A program made the translations under genes and the position numbers. Under the pieces are notes generated by a model. The model had not been told where the DNA came from. It saw only the letters and a program-made list of their open reading frames with translations, and did not search any database. A DNA stretch of 5,054 bases from Chloroflexota bacterium (GTDB lineage: Bacteria > Chloroflexota > Limnocylindria > Limnocylindrales > CSP1-4). The stretch is from positions 1-5,054 of the forward strand of contig DAIDTV010000135.1 of assembly GCA_027457005.1 (NCBI GenBank), written 5' to 3'. Of the stretch, positions 1 through 5,054 are shown piece by piece (the first letter of the stretch is position 1; every line of letters starts with the position of its first letter).

Positions 1-338
1 ACGGCCCCCGCCCCGACCAGGGCCAGAAACCAGTGCAGCAGGTTCGAGGCATCCCGGAGGTGCGCGGCCTCGGCCGCGTCGTAGAAGCGCGGCCCGCCGG
101 GCGTGACCGGGAACGCGAACGTGGCCGGACCGAAGACCAGCTCCGCCATGGTCCGGTCCGACATGGCGTGCGTGGCCGAGGTGGTCATGCCCAGGATCCC
201 GGCACTGCCGGCGCCGTCCAGCGCCGCGTGGATGTAGACCGGATCGAGCAGGGCCACGACCGCGAGGCCGAGGATGGAGAGCGCGACCCCCACGCCGATG
301 ACCACCCGGGCCCCCATGCCGGTGCGCGGGCCCGGCAC
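1..338 (-). CDS. DUF1461 / TIGR01906-type integral membrane protein, N-terminal part (cut by window edge)
   Basis: The gene reads from GTG 338 off the left edge, giving 112 complete codons without a stop. Residues about 9-33 form a hydrophobic membrane segment ending in LLDPVYI. A roughly 65-residue polar stretch follows, and a second hydrophobic run starts near residue 100 (LLHWFLALVGAGA). The loop carries FYDAAEAAHLRDAS (E90, H93, D96), which matches the conserved E..HL.DV element before the second helix in DUF1461 (TIGR01906) membrane proteins. By family knowledge these have several membrane segments and no known function; only the first third is present here. GTG 338 is preferred over the internal ATG at 317 because AGGAGG lies 7 bases upstream of it. 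The gene starts 2 bases after the stop of the DUF4332 gene, so the two are almost certainly co-transcribed. Family assignment is from recalled motifs, not a search. Confidence 0.72.
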   Translation of the reverse strand, partial: MPGPRTGMGARVVIGVGVALSILGLAVVALLDPVYIHAALDGAGSAGILGMTTSATHAMSDRTMAELVFGPATFAFPVTPGGPRFYDAAEAAHLRDASNLLHWFLALVGAGA

Positions 339-340
339 GT

Positions 341-730
341 CTACTCCTCCTCGAGCGTCTGCGCCTGTTCCCACCAGCCCTCGACCGTCAGCTCATCCGG
401 TGGATCCACGCCCAGGACGCGTGCCGCACGCGTCAGGCGCGCCCGCAGCTCATCGAGCGGGAGCGCCAGCACCTGCGCGATCCCCGTGATCCCGGCCTGC
501 GTGAAGACCGCCTGCTCGAGCGGCCCGAACCGGGCGAGGTTGAGGAGCATGGCCTCGTCTCGCCAGTCGTTGACGTCGTTTGTCGTGGCGCCCAGCTGGT
601 CGGCCAGGTACTGGCGACGCGTGGAGGTCTCGGAGACCTCGAGCAGCAGGCCCGTGGTGAAGATGCCCTGGCGATCGAGTCGCTCCTGGTAGACCAGGGG
701 CACGCGCTGGAGCTGCGAGAGCGGCGGCAC
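341..730 (-). CDS. DUF4332 helix-hairpin-helix-like small cytoplasmic protein
   Basis: This is a 129-residue soluble protein with no signal peptide or membrane segment. Residues about 21-100 match the DUF4332 pattern. First comes a GIFTTGLLLE..S.T...R..LA segment, then a DVNDW motif (residues 52-56). After that comes a short hairpin-like region (LNLARFGPLEQAVF, about 63-76), followed by AGITGIAQVLALPLDELRARL (from residue 79). In family terms these resemble the repeated helix-hairpin-helix units of DUF4332 proteins, which suggests nucleic-acid or protein binding; no biochemical role is established. The canonical G-V-G hairpin is poorly kept (ARFGPLEQ), so DNA binding is doubtful. The tail is acidic (EEE). 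The start is GTG 730, with AGGAGG at 747-742 and an 11-base spacer, somewhat long. It lies 112 bases after the aldehyde dehydrogenase and 2 bases before the DUF1461 gene, so it belongs functionally with the latter. Confidence 0.72.
   Translation of the reverse strand: MPPLSQLQRVPLVYQERLDRQGIFTTGLLLEVSETSTRRQYLADQLGATTNDVNDWRDEAMLLNLARFGPLEQAVFTQAGITGIAQVLALPLDELRARLTRAARVLGVDPPDELTVEGWWEQAQTLEEE
344..352 (-). promoter_or_regulatory. Shine-Dalgarno of the DUF1461 gene, inside the end of the DUF4332 gene
   Basis: Read on the minus strand this is GAGGAGGAG, containing AGGAGG at 351-346, 7 bases before GTG 338. The same bases encode the three C-terminal glutamates of the upstream DUF4332 protein. 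It decides the GTG start and suggests coupled translation of the two genes. Confidence 0.75.
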
Positions 731-741
731 GATTCGCGGGT

Positions 742-747
742 CCTCCT
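742..747 (-). promoter_or_regulatory. Shine-Dalgarno of the DUF4332 gene
   Basis: AGGAGG on the minus strand, with 11 bases between it and GTG 730. It is a strong anti-SD match with slightly long spacing, and it supports GTG as the start. Confidence 0.55.
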
Positions 748-753
748 GCTGGG

Positions 754-801
754 AGCGCGCCGGGAGCTGGCGCGTTCTGCCGGCGGCTCACCGCTGCCGG
801 C
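754..801 (-). terminator. Two GC-rich hairpins after the aldehyde dehydrogenase; possible terminator
   Basis: The 112-base spacer (731-842) between the aldehyde dehydrogenase stop and the DUF4332 start holds two adjacent inverted repeats. One pairs 779-784 with 796-801 (GCCGGC/GCCGGC) and extends inward by two more pairs past a mismatch on the minus strand, leaving a 5-base loop. The other pairs 756-761 with 769-774 (CGCGCC/GGCGCG) around a 7-base loop. Neither is followed by a run of T on either strand, so a classical intrinsic terminator is not shown. In GC-rich genomes such stems may still end or stabilise transcripts, or occur by chance. I see no clear promoter in this spacer. Confidence 0.3.
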
Positions 802-842
802 GCGGACGCGCTGGTGCTGATTATGCCGCGTCGTCCGGCCCG

Positions 843-2354
843 CTACTTCGGGTCGCCCCAGATGGTCCAGTGCCAGCTCTTCTCGGCCTCGCCGGTGAGC
901 TCGATCATCACGTGCTTGACGTTGGTGTACTCCTCGAACGAGTACGCCGACATGTCCTTGCCGAAGCCGGACTGCTTGAAGCCGCCGTGCGGCATCTCGC
1001 TCGTGAGCGGCAGGTGGTCGTTGACCCAGACGCCGCCGAACTCCAGCGCCTTCACTGCGCGCATGGCGCGGAAGACGTCGCGGGTCCAGACCGAACTCGC
1101 CAGCCCGTACCGCACGTCGTTCGCCTTGGCCAGGACCTCCTCCTCCGTGTCGAACGGGAGCACCGTGAGGACCGGGCCGAAGATCTCCTGCTGGACGATC
1201 TCGGAGTCCTGCTCGACGTGGTCGACCACGGTCGGCTCGAAGAACGCACCCGCCAGCCCGGGGACGACGGCACGCCCACCGCCGACGAGCACGCGGGCGC
1301 CACCAGCCCGCGCGCGGTCCACGAACCCCTGGACCCGCTGGAGCTGCTGCTCGCTGATGAGGCTCCCCATGTCGGTGTGCTCGTCCAGCGGATCGCCGAC
1401 ACGCACCGTGCGCAGGTGGCCGACCAGCAGCTCGAGGAAGCGGTCGTACACGGCGCGCTGCACGTAGATCCTCGTGGCCGCGGTGCAGTCCTGCCCCGCG
1501 TTCTGCAGCCCGCCGACGACGGCCCCGCGGGCGGCGGCCTCCAGGTCGGCGTCGTCGTACACGATGAACGGCGCCTTGCCACCCAGCTCCAGGTGCAGGC
1601 GCTTCAGGCTGCCGGCGGCGGCCGCCTGGATCTTCCTGCCGGTCTCGGTGTCCCCCGTGAGCGAGACCATGTCGACGTCCGGGTGCGCCGCGATCGCCGC
1701 ACCCACCAGATCGCCCCGGCCGGTGACGATGTTGAGGACGCCGGCGGGGAGGCCGGCTTCCCCGGCCAGCTCACCGAGCATCAGCGTGGTGAGCGGCGTG
1801 GCGCTGGCGGGCTTCAGCACCACGCTGTTGCCGGCGGCGAGAGCGGGGCCGATCTTCCAGATGGCCATCATCAGCGGGTAGTTCCACGGCGCGACCTGGC
1901 CCACCACCCCGATCGGCTCGCGGCGGATCATGCTCGTGTGGCTGCCGCTGTATTCCGCGGCCGCCCGCCCCTCCAGGTGCCGGATCGCGCCCGCGAAGAA
2001 GCGCAGGTTGTCGGCCGCGAACGGGATGTCCGAGTCGCGGCGCAGCTTGATGGCGGTACCCGTCTGGGCAGTCTCGACCGCGCCCAGCTCCGCGGCGTGC
2101 GCGTCGATCAGGTCCGCGAGGCGATTGAGGACCGCGACGCGCTCGGGACCGTACATGCCGCGCCAGCGGCCGTCGCGGAACGAGCGGCGTGCCGCGGCGA
2201 CGGCACGATCCACGTCCGCGGTGGTGCCCGCGGGGACGCGACCCGCAAGCCCGCCCGTCGCAGGGTTGCGGACCTCGATCCACTCTCCGCCCGACGACTC
2301 GACCCACTCGCCGTCGATCAGCATCCTGCGGTCGGTGACGGTGACGATGGCCAT
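843..2354 (-). CDS. Aldehyde dehydrogenase, gamma-aminobutyraldehyde (1-pyrroline) dehydrogenase-like
   Basis: This 503-residue soluble enzyme oxidises an aldehyde to the acid with NAD(P)+. The ALDH signature is complete: Asn158 in APWNYP, the cofactor lysine Lys181 in VVLKPAS, general base Glu256 in LELGGKAP, nucleophile Cys290 in NAGQDCTAATR, and EIFGPV at 390-395. The C-terminal SEMPHGG.K.SG.GKDMS and EEYTNVKHVM segments and NAGQDCTA resemble E. coli PatD, which converts 4-aminobutanal to GABA in putrescine breakdown. Betaine aldehyde dehydrogenases are close relatives, so substrate is uncertain. About 20 residues (ELTGEAEKSWHWTIWGDPK) extend beyond the usual end after HVM. ATG 2354 is chosen because GAGGAG lies 11 bases upstream and the length fits the family. 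An in-frame GTG at 2405 would add 17 proline- and arginine-rich residues unlike the family. It is separated from the hydrolase by 202 bases, so it may have its own promoter. Confidence 0.92.
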   Translation of the reverse strand: MAIVTVTDRRMLIDGEWVESSGGEWIEVRNPATGGLAGRVPAGTTADVDRAVAAARRSFRDGRWRGMYGPERVAVLNRLADLIDAHAAELGAVETAQTGTAIKLRRDSDIPFAADNLRFFAGAIRHLEGRAAAEYSGSHTSMIRREPIGVVGQVAPWNYPLMMAIWKIGPALAAGNSVVLKPASATPLTTLMLGELAGEAGLPAGVLNIVTGRGDLVGAAIAAHPDVDMVSLTGDTETGRKIQAAAAGSLKRLHLELGGKAPFIVYDDADLEAAARGAVVGGLQNAGQDCTAATRIYVQRAVYDRFLELLVGHLRTVRVGDPLDEHTDMGSLISEQQLQRVQGFVDRARAGGARVLVGGGRAVVPGLAGAFFEPTVVDHVEQDSEIVQQEIFGPVLTVLPFDTEEEVLAKANDVRYGLASSVWTRDVFRAMRAVKALEFGGVWVNDHLPLTSEMPHGGFKQSGFGKDMSAYSFEEYTNVKHVMIELTGEAEKSWHWTIWGDPK

Positions 2355-2365
2355 GGCTCGCTTCG

Positions 2366-2371
2366 CTCCTC
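2366..2371 (-). promoter_or_regulatory. Shine-Dalgarno of the aldehyde dehydrogenase
   Basis: GAGGAG on the minus strand, 11 bases before ATG 2354. It favours this start over the upstream in-frame GTG 2405 and over the internal ATG 2324, which has no good ribosome site. Confidence 0.5.
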
Positions 2372-2422
2372 GCGCTCGGGGCCGCGGGTCCAGCCCGGCG
2401 GCCACCCTGTTCCGGGAAGCGC

Positions 2423-2428
2423 AGTGTA
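2423..2428 (-). promoter_or_regulatory. Possible -10 box for the aldehyde dehydrogenase
   Basis: The minus strand reads TACACT here, which fits the TANNNT form of sigma-70-type -10 boxes in GC-rich bacteria. It would give a leader of about 60 bases before ATG 2354. No TTGACA-like hexamer lies 16-19 bases upstream, so support is only the one element and its position in the spacer. Confidence 0.22.
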
Positions 2429-2435
2429 GCTCAGG

Positions 2436-2456
2436 CGGCGGAGGTCTTACCCGCCG
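2436..2456 (-). terminator. GC hairpin in the hydrolase-aldehyde dehydrogenase spacer
   Basis: CGGCGG (2436-2441) pairs with CCGCCG (2451-2456) around a 9-base loop, about 100 bases after the hydrolase stop. No T run follows on the minus strand. It could be a weak terminator or leader structure, or chance in GC-rich sequence. Confidence 0.2.
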
Positions 2457-2491
2457 AAGCCCGCGCCATCCGTTGCGGCGAGACTGTCACA

Positions 2492-2506
2492 CGACGAGAT
2501 TCGTCG
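2492..2506. promoter_or_regulatory. Operator-like 15-base dyad upstream of the aldehyde dehydrogenase
   Basis: The sequence CGACGAGATTCGTCG is a perfect 6+6 inverted repeat with a 3-base centre. It lies in the middle of the 202-base spacer between hydrolase and aldehyde dehydrogenase, about 65 bases upstream of the possible -10 box. Size and symmetry fit a dimeric repressor or activator site such as those of TetR or GntR proteins. As RNA it could also form a 6-pair stem with a tight 3-base loop. No regulator gene is in the window, so the role is inference. Confidence 0.3.
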
Positions 2507-2556
2507 GTCCGAGGGCCCAGGCCGTTCCCATTCGAACCCGGGAGCGGGGCCCGCGG

Positions 2557-3507
2557 TCAGCCGGCGCGCCTCCCGGGCACCGGGAGTCCGGCCGCGAACG
2601 CCTGCAGGCGGGCCGCCAGCCGCGCCGGATGCTGGAGCGGCACGTCGTGGATCGAATCCTCGAACCACTCCACGACGACCTCCGTGCCGGCGTGCCGCAG
2701 GATCGCCTGCGCGCGCTCCACGGTGCGCTCCTTCCGCTCGATGAAGCGCTGCTCGCGGCCCTCGACGTTCGCCCGGCGGGCCGGCAGCAGCAGGACGGGG
2801 CAGCGGACCCGCTCGTACAGCTCGCTCGGCCGCTGCTCCCACATGGCCCGCAGGATCCGCATGTGCCGTTCCCTGGAGAGACGCGAGCGGATGGTCCCGT
2901 CGGCCAGCTCCTCGAAGTTGTGGCGAACGGCCGCCTCGATCGCCGCGTCCCAGCCCGTCGCGCTCCACCAGCCCGCGGCTCGCTCCGAGAACTCGCGCCA
3001 GGTCATGGGGGTGAGCCTGGGCGGTGCCAGCTCCTGTTCCGTCTCCTCCCACGACATGTGCGCCTGCAGCTCGATGAACCCGCCGTCGACCAGCACGATG
3101 CCGGCCGGGACGTCCGGATGGAGGGCGGCGTACTCGAGGACGACGTTGCCACCCCAGGAGTGCCCCACCAGCAGCGGCCGCGGCCCGGCGATCCCGTCCC
3201 ACCCGAGGGCGACGAGCGCGCCGTGCAGGTCCGCGGCGATCGTCGCAAAGTCGAAGCCGTCGTCAGGCCGATCGCTCTCGCCGTGGCCGCGCGCGTCCAG
3301 CGCCACCACGTCGCGGCACGCCCCCGAGGGGACGCCGGTCGCCAGCCGGGAGGCCACCGGCCCCCAGAACCCCGCCGACGACGCCAGGCCATGGTGCAAC
3401 AGGATGGGCGGCGGCTCGGCGCCCGCGTCAGGCGCCCATTGCAGGGCCGACAGCCGGATGCCGGAGCCGGGAAGGTCGCGCCGTAATGCAGTCGGGGCCT
3501 GGTCCAC
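2557..3507 (-). CDS. Alpha/beta-hydrolase fold protein, substrate unknown
   Basis: This 316-residue soluble hydrolase has no signal peptide. The fold is clear: oxyanion-hole HHGLASSAGFWG (residues 38-49), DARGHGESDRP (71-81), nucleophile elbow GHSWGG with Ser117, and a helical cap at about 145-235 rich in Trp and Glu. The C-terminal catalytic His287 lies in SIHDVPLQHP. The usual acid after strand 7 is not obvious (VLLLPARRAN has no Asp or Glu at the expected place), so Asp141 in VLVDGG after strand 6 is my candidate. The family covers esterases, amidases, lactonases, epoxide hydrolases and others, and I cannot name the substrate. The start is GTG 3507. Its ribosome site is weak (GACTCGGCGC just upstream), but it begins 9 bases after the decarboxylase stop, so translation is probably coupled to that gene. 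The C-terminal tail past about residue 306 (GLPVPGRRAG) looks disordered. Confidence 0.9.
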   Translation of the reverse strand: MDQAPTALRRDLPGSGIRLSALQWAPDAGAEPPPILLHHGLASSAGFWGPVASRLATGVPSGACRDVVALDARGHGESDRPDDGFDFATIAADLHGALVALGWDGIAGPRPLLVGHSWGGNVVLEYAALHPDVPAGIVLVDGGFIELQAHMSWEETEQELAPPRLTPMTWREFSERAAGWWSATGWDAAIEAAVRHNFEELADGTIRSRLSRERHMRILRAMWEQRPSELYERVRCPVLLLPARRANVEGREQRFIERKERTVERAQAILRHAGTEVVVEWFEDSIHDVPLQHPARLAARLQAFAAGLPVPGRRAG

Positions 3508-3516
3508 GCGCCGAGT

Positions 3517-4992
3517 CTATTGCGGGACCGCGAACGGCGCCGCTTCCTCCCGGTCGAGCCGCGCGGCGTGCTCCCGGATCCGCTCCCAGGCAAGCGCCAC
3601 GTGGCGCCCCTCGGTGCGGACGCTGCCGATCGCCAGCCGCAGCGTCATCCGGTCGAGCAGGCGGGTGTGGGAGAGGAACACCAGCCCCTCGCGGTTCACC
3701 GCCTCGAGCAGCGCCGTGTTCAGCCGGTCGAGCGCGGCGCGCACGCCGGGCTCGTCCTCGTGGCCCACGAACCGCCGCGGCCGCCAGCGGAAGCACACGG
3801 TGGAGAACGGGACCGGCGCCAGGCGCTCGGCATCCGGCTCGTCGTCGACCCAGCGGGAGAACTGCTGTGCCAGCTCGAGGTGCTCGCGCAGCCGGGTTCG
3901 CATCCCCTCCAGCCCGAAGTAGCGGAGCAGCATCCACATCTTCAGGGCCCGGAAGCGGCGGCCGAGCTGCGGGGTGTACTCGTTGAAGTCGTGCACCGGG
4001 CGTTCGTGGTCGAGCGTCCGCAGGTACTCCGGCACCAGGCTGAACGCGGCCCGCACGACCTCCGGGCGGCGGGTCAGGAACAGCGACGCGTCCAGCGGGG
4101 TGAAGAGCCACTTGTGCGGGTTCACCACGATCGAGTCCGCCCGATCCCAGCCGGCGAACGGCGCGCGCCGTTCGGGGAGCAGCGCCGTCGCGCCGGCGTA
4201 GGCGGCGTCGACGTGCAGCCACAGCCCTTCGCGCTCGGCGATCTCCGCGATGGCCGGTGTAGGGTCGATCGACGTGGGGCCCGTGGTGCCGATGGTCGCC
4301 ACGACCGCGCAGGGGACGTGCCCCGCGGCGCGGTCCTCACGGATGGCCGCCTCCAGTTCCGCGGGGTCCATGCGATACGCGGCGTCGACCGCGATTCGGC
4401 GCGTGCCGGCCCGCCCGATGCCGAGCGTCATGGCCGCCTTCTCGATCGAGCTGTGCGCCTCCGTCGAGGCGTAGATGCGCAGGGCAGGGTGGCCCGCCAG
4501 CCCGTCGGCCGAGGCGTCGGTGCCGGCCACAGCCTGGCGCGCACCGGCCAGCCCGATGAGACTGCTGGTCGAGGCCGTATCGGTGAAGAAGCCGTCGAAG
4601 GTGTCTGGCAGCCCGAGTCCCCGGCGGAGCCACCCGATGGTGACCTCCTCGAGCTCGGTCGCGACCGGCGAGGTCCGCCAGAGCATGGCGTTGCCCACGA
4701 GCGTTGCCATCAGCATCTCGCCGAGGATGCCGGGCGCCGACCCGCTGCTGGCGAAGTAGGCGAAGAAGGCGGGGTGCTGCCAGTGCGTGACGTTCGGCTC
4801 GATCAGCGCCCGGTAATCGGCCAGCACGTCACCCAGCGGTTCCGGCCGCTCGGGAGGATCGGCGGGGAAGCGTCCGCGCAGCTCGCCGGGCTCGACGTCC
4901 GGCAGGACCGGGAAGCGCTCGACGTGCTCCAGGTAGTCGGCCATCAGGTCCGCCACCGCGTGGGCCGACCGGCGGAACGTCTCCGGATCCAT
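3517..4992 (-). CDS. PLP-dependent group II amino-acid decarboxylase, aromatic-L-amino-acid decarboxylase superfamily
   Basis: Removes the alpha-carboxyl of an L-amino acid, probably aromatic, to give an amine. The 491 residues from ATG 4992 match the usual family length of about 470-500. It opens with the typical MDPETFRRSAHAVADLMADYL. Landmarks follow in order: HWQHPAFFAYF (70-80), LWRTSPVATELEE (104-116), and DTASTSSLIGLAGAR (138-152) for phosphate binding. Next are His180 in STEAHSSIEKA, which stacks on PLP, GTT (235-237), Asp262 in LHVDAAYAG, and the Schiff-base Lys294 in NPHKW. The loop Tyr323 (VPEYLRTL) corresponds to pig Tyr332, which favours true decarboxylation over aldehyde synthesis. 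LGRRFRALKMW (343-353) closes the core. Substrate is not settled, because pocket residues differ from animal enzymes. There is no good ribosome site before ATG 4992 and the frame stays open upstream, so the protein may be longer. It is the first gene of a tight pair with the hydrolase. Confidence 0.9.
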   Translation of the reverse strand: MDPETFRRSAHAVADLMADYLEHVERFPVLPDVEPGELRGRFPADPPERPEPLGDVLADYRALIEPNVTHWQHPAFFAYFASSGSAPGILGEMLMATLVGNAMLWRTSPVATELEEVTIGWLRRGLGLPDTFDGFFTDTASTSSLIGLAGARQAVAGTDASADGLAGHPALRIYASTEAHSSIEKAAMTLGIGRAGTRRIAVDAAYRMDPAELEAAIREDRAAGHVPCAVVATIGTTGPTSIDPTPAIAEIAEREGLWLHVDAAYAGATALLPERRAPFAGWDRADSIVVNPHKWLFTPLDASLFLTRRPEVVRAAFSLVPEYLRTLDHERPVHDFNEYTPQLGRRFRALKMWMLLRYFGLEGMRTRLREHLELAQQFSRWVDDEPDAERLAPVPFSTVCFRWRPRRFVGHEDEPGVRAALDRLNTALLEAVNREGLVFLSHTRLLDRMTLRLAIGSVRTEGRHVALAWERIREHAARLDREEAAPFAVPQ

Positions 4993-5054
4993 GTCGCCGT
5001 GCCCCGACGCCTGGGCCGCGTCCAGCGTGGCGAAGGCCGCGCGCAGCGCCTCGT
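4993..5054 (-). other. Open in-frame stretch upstream of the decarboxylase ATG, running off the window
   Basis: Reading the minus strand in the decarboxylase frame gives 20 complete codons without a stop, EALRAAFATLDAAQASGHGD, directly before MDPETF. All 20 end in G or C, while the other two frames do not show this, so the stretch behaves like coding DNA. It contains no ATG or GTG in frame. It may be an N-terminal extension of the decarboxylase or the end of a fused upstream domain. An untranslated leader that is open by chance is less likely. Confidence 0.5.

Noticed and set aside
33..692. A plus-strand open frame opposite DUF4332 and DUF1461
   Set aside because: The peptide is low-complexity and Arg/Ser-rich. 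The minus strand has two motif-bearing genes with good ribosome sites.
2355..2405. Longer aldehyde dehydrogenase starting at GTG 2405
   Set aside because: The extra 17 residues (MAAGLDPRPRARGAKRA) do not look like the family N-terminus, and a ribosome site lies in front of ATG 2354.
870..2429. A 519-codon open frame on the plus strand opposite the aldehyde dehydrogenase
   Set aside because: It is an antisense shadow of a GC-rich gene. The translation is low-complexity and rich in Arg, Asp, Val and Gly, with no recognisable domain, while the minus strand encodes a complete aldehyde dehydrogenase.
2520..2545. TTCGAAC/GTTCGAAT resembling a tRNA T-loop
   Set aside because: On neither strand do the five bases on each side pair as a T-stem, and no acceptor, D or anticodon arm can be drawn.
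1930..3922. Long overlapping plus-strand open frames (1930-3486 and 2684-3922)
   Set aside because: Their compositions are Arg/Pro/Ser-rich and domain-free, and they run across the hydrolase, the spacer and parts of both neighbouring enzymes on the other strand. They are explained by the scarcity of stop codons in GC-rich DNA.
3428..4222. A 264-codon minus-strand open frame overlapping the decarboxylase and hydrolase
   Set aside because: It is an alternate-frame shadow made of Arg/Ala/Gly/Pro-rich peptide. The decarboxylase and hydrolase frames carry intact catalytic motifs.
3517..4992. Decarboxylase as an aromatic aldehyde synthase feeding the aldehyde dehydrogenase directly
   Set aside because: The synthases carry a Phe in place of the loop Tyr or a changed PLP-stacking His. 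Here Tyr323 and His180 are both retained, so ordinary decarboxylation is more likely.

Overview
The window is one strand's worth of bacterial genes. Every gene I can support lies on the minus strand, so the biological reading order runs from high to low coordinates. Base composition is very GC-rich (about 70% by eye) and third codon positions are almost all G or C. Three of the five start codons are GTG. No IS, phage, CRISPR or RNA gene is visible, so this looks like ordinary chromosomal sequence. A DUF1461 (TIGR01906-type) membrane protein next to a DUF4332 protein, together with the GC content, fits a high-GC actinobacterium (for example Thermoleophilia) or a Chloroflexota lineage. That placement is inference and I cannot settle it from the window.

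Layout in transcription order. (1) From the right edge to 3517: a group II PLP-dependent decarboxylase of the aromatic-L-amino-acid decarboxylase superfamily. Its reading frame stays open, with fully coding-like codons, past the ATG at 4992 to the window edge. (2) 3507-2557: an alpha/beta hydrolase that starts 9 bases after the decarboxylase stop and in the same frame. (3) 2556-2355: a 202-base spacer with a 15-base dyad, a GC hairpin, a possible -10 box and a Shine-Dalgarno. (4) 2354-843: an NAD(P)-dependent aldehyde dehydrogenase that most resembles gamma-aminobutyraldehyde dehydrogenase (PatD). (5) 842-731: a 112-base spacer with two GC hairpins. (6) 730-341: a small DUF4332 helix-hairpin-helix protein. 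(7) 338 to the left edge: the N-terminal part of a DUF1461 membrane protein, whose ribosome binding site lies inside the last codons of the DUF4332 gene.

The decarboxylase, hydrolase and aldehyde dehydrogenase could form an amine-metabolism cluster: amino acid to amine, then, after an amine oxidase or transaminase not present here, aldehyde to acid. The hydrolase could act on an amide or ester at either end. This is inference from gene order. DUF4332 and DUF1461 form a second, separate two-gene unit of unknown function. I found no convincing evidence of a previously undescribed system. The most useful leads are the open 5' end of the decarboxylase, its altered substrate pocket, the tight same-frame junction with the hydrolase, and the dyad upstream of the aldehyde dehydrogenase.
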